A stretch of 7,300 nt of DNA from an uncultured Steroidobacteraceae bacterium (GTDB lineage Bacteria > Pseudomonadota > Gammaproteobacteria > Steroidobacterales > Steroidobacteraceae), in contig CATPBQ010000228.1 in the NCBI GenBank assembly GCA_955652795.1, forward strand, positions 1 to 7,300, read 5' to 3'. The notes under the pieces are model-generated. The model saw only the letters and a program-made list of their open reading frames with translations. It did not search any database and was not told the DNA's origin. Positions 4,192-7,300 of the stretch are shown here, one piece after another (the first letter of the stretch is position 1; every line of letters starts with the position of its first letter). The translations under genes were made by a program, and so were the position numbers.

Positions 4192-6657
4192 ATGAAGAGA
4201 ATGCTAGTGAATGCAACTCAGGAAGAGGAGTTGCGCGTCGCTCTGGTTGATGGACAGAAACTGTTTGACCTGAGTATCGACCTACCTTCCCGCGAACAGA
4301 AAAAAGCCAACGTTTACAAGGCCCGCATCTCCCGCGTCGAGCCCTCGCTCGAAGCCTGCTTCGTTGATTACGGCGCCCCGCGCCATGGATTCCTGCCGCT
4401 GAAGGAAGTCTCCAAGGAGTACTTCCGCCAGCCCCCCCAGGGCGGACGGATGAACATCCGCGAGCTGCTGTCCGAGGGACAGGAAGTCATCGTACAGGTC
4501 GAGAAGGAGGAGCGCGGCACCAAGGGCGCAGCGCTCACCACCTTCATCAGCCTCGCAGGGCGCTTCCTGGTGCTCATGCCGAACAACCCGCGCGCCGGCG
4601 GTGTCTCGCGCCGTATCGAGGGCGAGGACCGCGATCAGATGCGCGAGGTCATGAGCCAGCTGCAGATCCCGGAGGGCATGGGTGCCATCGTGCGTACCGC
4701 CGGCGTCGGCCGATCGGTGCAGGAGCTGCAGTGGGACCTCGACAACCTCAAGGTCCAGTGGGACCAGATCGAAGTGGCCGCCAAGGACCGCCCGGCCCCC
4801 TTCCTGGTGTTCCGCGAGAGCGATGCCGTGACGCGCTCCATGCGCGATTACCTCTCCGACGATGTCGGCGAGGTGCTGGTGGACAGCCAGGCCGCCTTCC
4901 AGAAGGCCCAGGAGTACATGCAGCGCTTCATGCCGGCGGACGCGCAGCGGCGCCTGAAGCTCTACACGGACGACATCCCGCTGTTTACGCGCTTTCAGAT
5001 CGAGAGCCAGATCGAGTCCGCCTACGCCCACAAGGTGCAGCTGCCTTCCGGCGGCAGCATCGTCATCGACTACACCGAAGCGCTGGTGTCGATCGACATC
5101 AACTCCGCGCGCGCCACGCGTGGCGGTGACATCGAGACCACCGCCACCAACACCAACCTGGAGGCCGCGGACGAGATCGCCCGGCAGCTGCGCATCCGTG
5201 ATATCGGCGGTCTCATTGTCATCGACTTCATCGACATGGAGTCCCCCAAGAATCAGCGCGAAGTCGAGGACCGGCTGCGCGATGCGATGAAAATGGATCG
5301 CGCCCGTATCCAGATCGGCCGCCTGTCGCGCTTTGGCCTGCTGGAAATGTCGCGACAGCGCCTGCGGCCCTCGCTCGGGGAATCCAGTCACATCGTCTGC
5401 CCGCGCTGCGTCGGCATCGGCAGCATCCGCAGCGTCGAGTCGATGACGCTCGCGGTGCTGCGCCTGATCGGCGAGGAGCTGCGCAAGGACCGCACCGCGC
5501 GCGTGATTGCGCAGGTTCCGGTCGCCGTGGCCACCTATCTCATCAACGAGAAGCGCGAGTGGCTGCGCACGCTCGAGGACAAGAGCGAAGCGGAACTCAT
5601 CGTCGTGCCGAACGAGAACATCCAGACGCCCGAGTACTCGATCAGGCGCGTGCGCCACGACGAGATGGACCTGCCCGAGCACAGGCAGGCGACCTACCTC
5701 ATGCCAAGCGCGCCGGAGATCACCGAACCCGGCACTGCGCAGGACAAGAAGCCGCAATCGGAAACTGCGGCCGTGGCCACGCTGCTGCCCGCCACCGCCG
5801 CGCCGAGCGGCGCGCCGTCCGCGGCGCCCGCTGCCGCGCCGGCGCGCGGCCAGGCAGACGCGCACACGCACGTTGGATTCTGGTCGCGCTTCAAGCGACT
5901 GTTGGCGGGCGAGCCGGTGGCGGCGGAGCCCGCACAGCCGGTGAGCGCGGCATCTCCGGCACGTCCGCCGCGCCGTGATGGCGGACCACGCCGCGACGGC
6001 CGCGGTGAGCACCCGCGCCATTCGCGCCACGTCGCCGATGGCGCCCGGCGCGAGCACGGCGAAGGCCGCCGCGACGGCCGCGATCGGGATCGCAACCGCG
6101 ACCCCCGGGACCGCGACCGCAATCGTGATCAGGGGCGCAGACCCGAGCGCTTTAGCGTCCCGAACCGTGGCGAACCCAGTCAGCAGCCTGCAGACGCTCT
6201 CGCCCGCCCGGACTCCGGCGCTGCGGCGCCGTCCCCTGCTGCAGCGGGCGAGGTGCGCGCGGATCGTCCGGAGCGCACCGACCGTCCGGAGCGCGGGCGC
6301 GGTCGCCGTGGCCGCCGTCGCGGCCGACGCGGCGGGGGCGGTGGTGCGCGCGAGGGCGGCATCGGACAGGCTGCGGGAGGTCCCGGCGCATCCGAGCGCG
6401 AGCCGGAACGCGAAGCGATGACGCCGGCGGCCGCACCCGAATCGAATACGTCCAGCAACGGTTCGCAGGATGCGCCCGCACCCCTGCCCCCCGTGCGGGA
6501 ATTTCACGCCGAGCCGGGAGAGCCGGCAGCGCGCCACGAGCCGGCCACGATTGCGCATTTCGAGCCGACGCCCAAGCCGGACACCAACAAACCCTACGTC
6601 GTGTGGACGTCCGCCCCGCCGGAGAAGAGCGACGGCGAACGGGGTCCGGAGGAGTAA
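4192..6657 (+). CDS. rne: Ribonuclease E
   Basis: Encodes an 821-residue RNase E (E. coli 1061), the endonuclease that starts most mRNA decay, processes rRNA and tRNA, and scaffolds the degradosome at the inner membrane. The N-terminal half is near-collinear with E. coli: MKRMLVNATQEEELRVALVDG, an S1 domain (about 35-125), the 5'-sensor pair Arg168-Thr169 in VRTAGVG, catalytic Asp302 (SIDINSARATRGGD) and Asp345 (VIDFIDM), and the Zn-link CPRC (Cys403, Cys406). The C-terminal ~310 residues are low complexity. They contain a Pro/Ala linker, a likely amphipathic membrane helix GFWSRFKRLLAG (562-573), arginine-rich RNA-binding stretches (about 591-653 and 689-713), and a conserved-looking end with KPYVVWTSAPP (800-810). 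ATG 4192 matches the family start. Expression is probably autoregulated through its leader. Confidence 0.98.
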   Translation: MKRMLVNATQEEELRVALVDGQKLFDLSIDLPSREQKKANVYKARISRVEPSLEACFVDYGAPRHGFLPLKEVSKEYFRQPPQGGRMNIRELLSEGQEVIVQVEKEERGTKGAALTTFISLAGRFLVLMPNNPRAGGVSRRIEGEDRDQMREVMSQLQIPEGMGAIVRTAGVGRSVQELQWDLDNLKVQWDQIEVAAKDRPAPFLVFRESDAVTRSMRDYLSDDVGEVLVDSQAAFQKAQEYMQRFMPADAQRRLKLYTDDIPLFTRFQIESQIESAYAHKVQLPSGGSIVIDYTEALVSIDINSARATRGGDIETTATNTNLEAADEIARQLRIRDIGGLIVIDFIDMESPKNQREVEDRLRDAMKMDRARIQIGRLSRFGLLEMSRQRLRPSLGESSHIVCPRCVGIGSIRSVESMTLAVLRLIGEELRKDRTARVIAQVPVAVATYLINEKREWLRTLEDKSEAELIVVPNENIQTPEYSIRRVRHDEMDLPEHRQATYLMPSAPEITEPGTAQDKKPQSETAAVATLLPATAAPSGAPSAAPAAAPARGQADAHTHVGFWSRFKRLLAGEPVAAEPAQPVSAASPARPPRRDGGPRRDGRGEHPRHSRHVADGARREHGEGRRDGRDRDRNRDPRDRDRNRDQGRRPERFSVPNRGEPSQQPADALARPDSGAAAPSPAAAGEVRADRPERTDRPERGRGRRGRRRGRRGGGGGAREGGIGQAAGGPGASEREPEREAMTPAAAPESNTSSNGSQDAPAPLPPVREFHAEPGEPAARHEPATIAHFEPTPKPDTNKPYVVWTSAPPEKSDGERGPEE
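6079..6129 (+). repeat. Tandem RDRDRNRD coding repeat in the RNase E scaffold
   Basis: Two 24-bp units (6079-6102 and 6106-6129) separated by one codon each encode RDRDRNRD (residues 630-637 and 639-646). Seven of the eight codons differ between units, all synonymously. The peptide repeat is therefore kept while the DNA has diverged. It belongs to the first arginine-rich RNA-binding segment. Confidence 0.7.
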
Positions 6658-6671
6658 GCCCCCTCAGATCC

Positions 6672-7148
6672 TCACGCCGCGCGGCTACGCTGGCGCAGGT
6701 GCGCGAGCAGGCCTCGCGTGGCCGCTTCTACGAGGTCGAGCACCTCCTCGAAGCCGTTGGGTCCACCGTAGTAGGGGTCCGGAACATCCTCCGGACCCGC
6801 TTCCGGAGCAAACTCCAGGAACAGCCGCAGCCGCTCGTGCGCGCCCGGCGGCGCGTGCCGGCGCAACACGCGCAGGTTCTCACGATCCATCGCCAGAATC
6901 AGATCGAAGCGCTCGAAGTCGCCGGGTTCCACAATGCGCGCGCGCAGCGCCGTGAGGTCGTATCCGCGGCGGGCGGCAGCCTGCCGCGTGCGCGGATCGG
7001 GTGGTTCGCCCAGGTGATACGCGGCCGTGCCGGCCGAATCCACCTCGATGGCAAGTTCGGGCGCCTCACGCGAAGCGAGCGTGCGCAACACGCCCTCGGC
7101 GGTCGGCGAGCGGCAGATGTTGCCGAGACAGACGAACAGAATCCGCAC
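6672..7148 (-). CDS. Low-molecular-weight protein-tyrosine phosphatase
   Basis: Encodes a 158-residue LMW-PTP, the normal family length. The P-loop VCLGNICRSP (residues 6-15) contains the C-x5-R-S motif with nucleophile Cys7 and Arg13. The general acid is Asp124 in DPYYGG (124-129). Bacterial members act on tyrosine-phosphorylated proteins, often BY-kinases of polysaccharide export; some are arginine phosphatases in Firmicutes. No kinase or capsule gene is visible here, so the substrate is unknown. GTG at 7148 is the start: the MRILFVCLGN pattern begins there, and TAGGG is 3 nt upstream. The gene follows an uncharacterised gene by 5 nt, probably in one transcript. It converges on rne with 14 bp between the stops. 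From memory, Pseudomonas also has a LMW-PTP near rne, with murB and kdsB; murB is absent here. Confidence 0.95.
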   Translation of the reverse strand: MRILFVCLGNICRSPTAEGVLRTLASREAPELAIEVDSAGTAAYHLGEPPDPRTRQAAARRGYDLTALRARIVEPGDFERFDLILAMDRENLRVLRRHAPPGAHERLRLFLEFAPEAGPEDVPDPYYGGPNGFEEVLDLVEAATRGLLAHLRQRSRAA

Positions 7149-7153
7149 CGACC

Positions 7154-7300
7154 CTATCTTACGCGGTACCCGCGGCCCTCAAGGCAGGCGCGCAGCGCGC
7201 GCTGATAGTCCGCGCGCTTCTCGCCCGCCTGCTCGGGCGGCACACCGCCGGCGGACTGGGTCGGGGCGAACCCGGTCTGCGAAGACGCCCACTTGTGACA
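7154..7300 (-). CDS. C-terminal 48 residues of an uncharacterised small protein (partial)
   Basis: An open frame entering from the right edge ends at TAG (7156-7154). The visible residues start CHKWASSQTGFAPTQ and end YQRALRACLEGRGYRVR. Two cysteines flank a Gly/Pro/Glu-rich middle, and there is no membrane segment in the visible part. The pattern of a Cys-x2-Trp-Ala...QTGF block followed by Y-x-RAL-x-AC-x-E-x-RGY resembles, from memory, C-terminal domains of exported glycine-zipper proteins in Gammaproteobacteria. That assignment is weak, and any signal peptide would be outside the window. Coding is supported by protein-like composition with no internal stop, and by the tight 5-nt spacing to the phosphatase start downstream. 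Confidence 0.7.
   Translation of the reverse strand, partial: CHKWASSQTGFAPTQSAGGVPPEQAGEKRADYQRALRACLEGRGYRVR

Noticed and set aside
3945..4250. A 101-codon frame across the rne leader into rne, or a shorter version from ATG 4053
   Set aside because: No Shine-Dalgarno, no protein-like composition, and it runs out of frame into rne. An upstream regulatory peptide cannot be excluded but has no support.
4282..6558. A 758-codon open frame antisense to rne
   Set aside because: It mirrors an unambiguous RNase E gene. In GC-rich DNA, the strand opposite a real gene often stays open. Its translation is Arg/Ala/Gly/His-rich with no recognisable domain.
1..7300. Mobile element, CRISPR array, tRNA, rRNA or integration site
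   Set aside because: Scanned for terminal inverted repeats, regularly spaced repeats, transposase or integrase motifs and tRNA-like cloverleaves; none seen. The conserved gene order leaves almost no free space.
1..7300. A new multi-gene defence or biosynthetic system
   Set aside because: Every complete gene belongs to a known housekeeping family in its usual neighbourhood; only the 48-residue fragment at the right edge is unassigned.

Overview
The window reads as chromosomal DNA from a high-G+C gammaproteobacterium (about two-thirds G+C by eye). Gene order rne / rluC / maf (yceF) / yceD–rpmF–plsX–fabH, with the same relative strands, is the arrangement known from E. coli and many other Gammaproteobacteria. 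Several proteins (RNase E catalytic half, RluC, YceF-type Maf, bL32) match their E. coli counterparts closely. The high G+C, the use of GTG and TTG starts, and a low-molecular-weight tyrosine phosphatase beside rne point towards a Xanthomonadales/Nevskiales/Steroidobacter-like or pseudomonad-like lineage rather than an enteric; that placement is inference.

Layout. Bases 1-2174 (minus strand) carry one compact operon, transcribed right to left: yceD, rpmF (ribosomal protein bL32), plsX, and the 5' part of fabH, which runs off the left edge. It joins ribosome assembly to membrane lipid synthesis: PlsX makes acyl-phosphate for phospholipids and FabH starts fatty-acid elongation. A strong sigma70-type promoter sits directly against the yceD start codon. 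Divergent from it, maf (about 2250-2828, plus strand) encodes a nucleotide pyrophosphatase of the m7GTP type. maf converges on rluC (2779-3825, minus strand), a 23S rRNA pseudouridine synthase, and the two coding ends overlap by 50 bp.

Bases 3826-4191 form a divergent intergenic region. A palindromic AGTATACT can serve as the -10 element in both directions, for rluC leftward and rne rightward. The remaining ~330 nt form a structured rne leader with several perfect hairpins, including two mutually exclusive ones and one that can pair with the Shine-Dalgarno. This fits the autoregulated long leader known for E. coli rne. rne (4192-6657) encodes an 821-residue RNase E with an intact catalytic domain and a short, arginine-rich, low-complexity C-terminal scaffold.

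After only 14 bp, a convergent minus-strand pair follows: a low-molecular-weight protein-tyrosine phosphatase (6672-7148) and, 5 nt upstream of it, the last 48 codons of a small uncharacterised protein cut by the right edge.

This is mostly a conserved housekeeping locus. I see no mobile element, CRISPR array, tRNA, rRNA, defence island or plausible new multi-gene system. The observations worth following are regulatory: two divergent promoters with shared symmetric -10 elements, a nearly leaderless yceD mRNA, a 25-bp inverted repeat over the yceD-operon -35, and alternative RNA structures in the rne leader.
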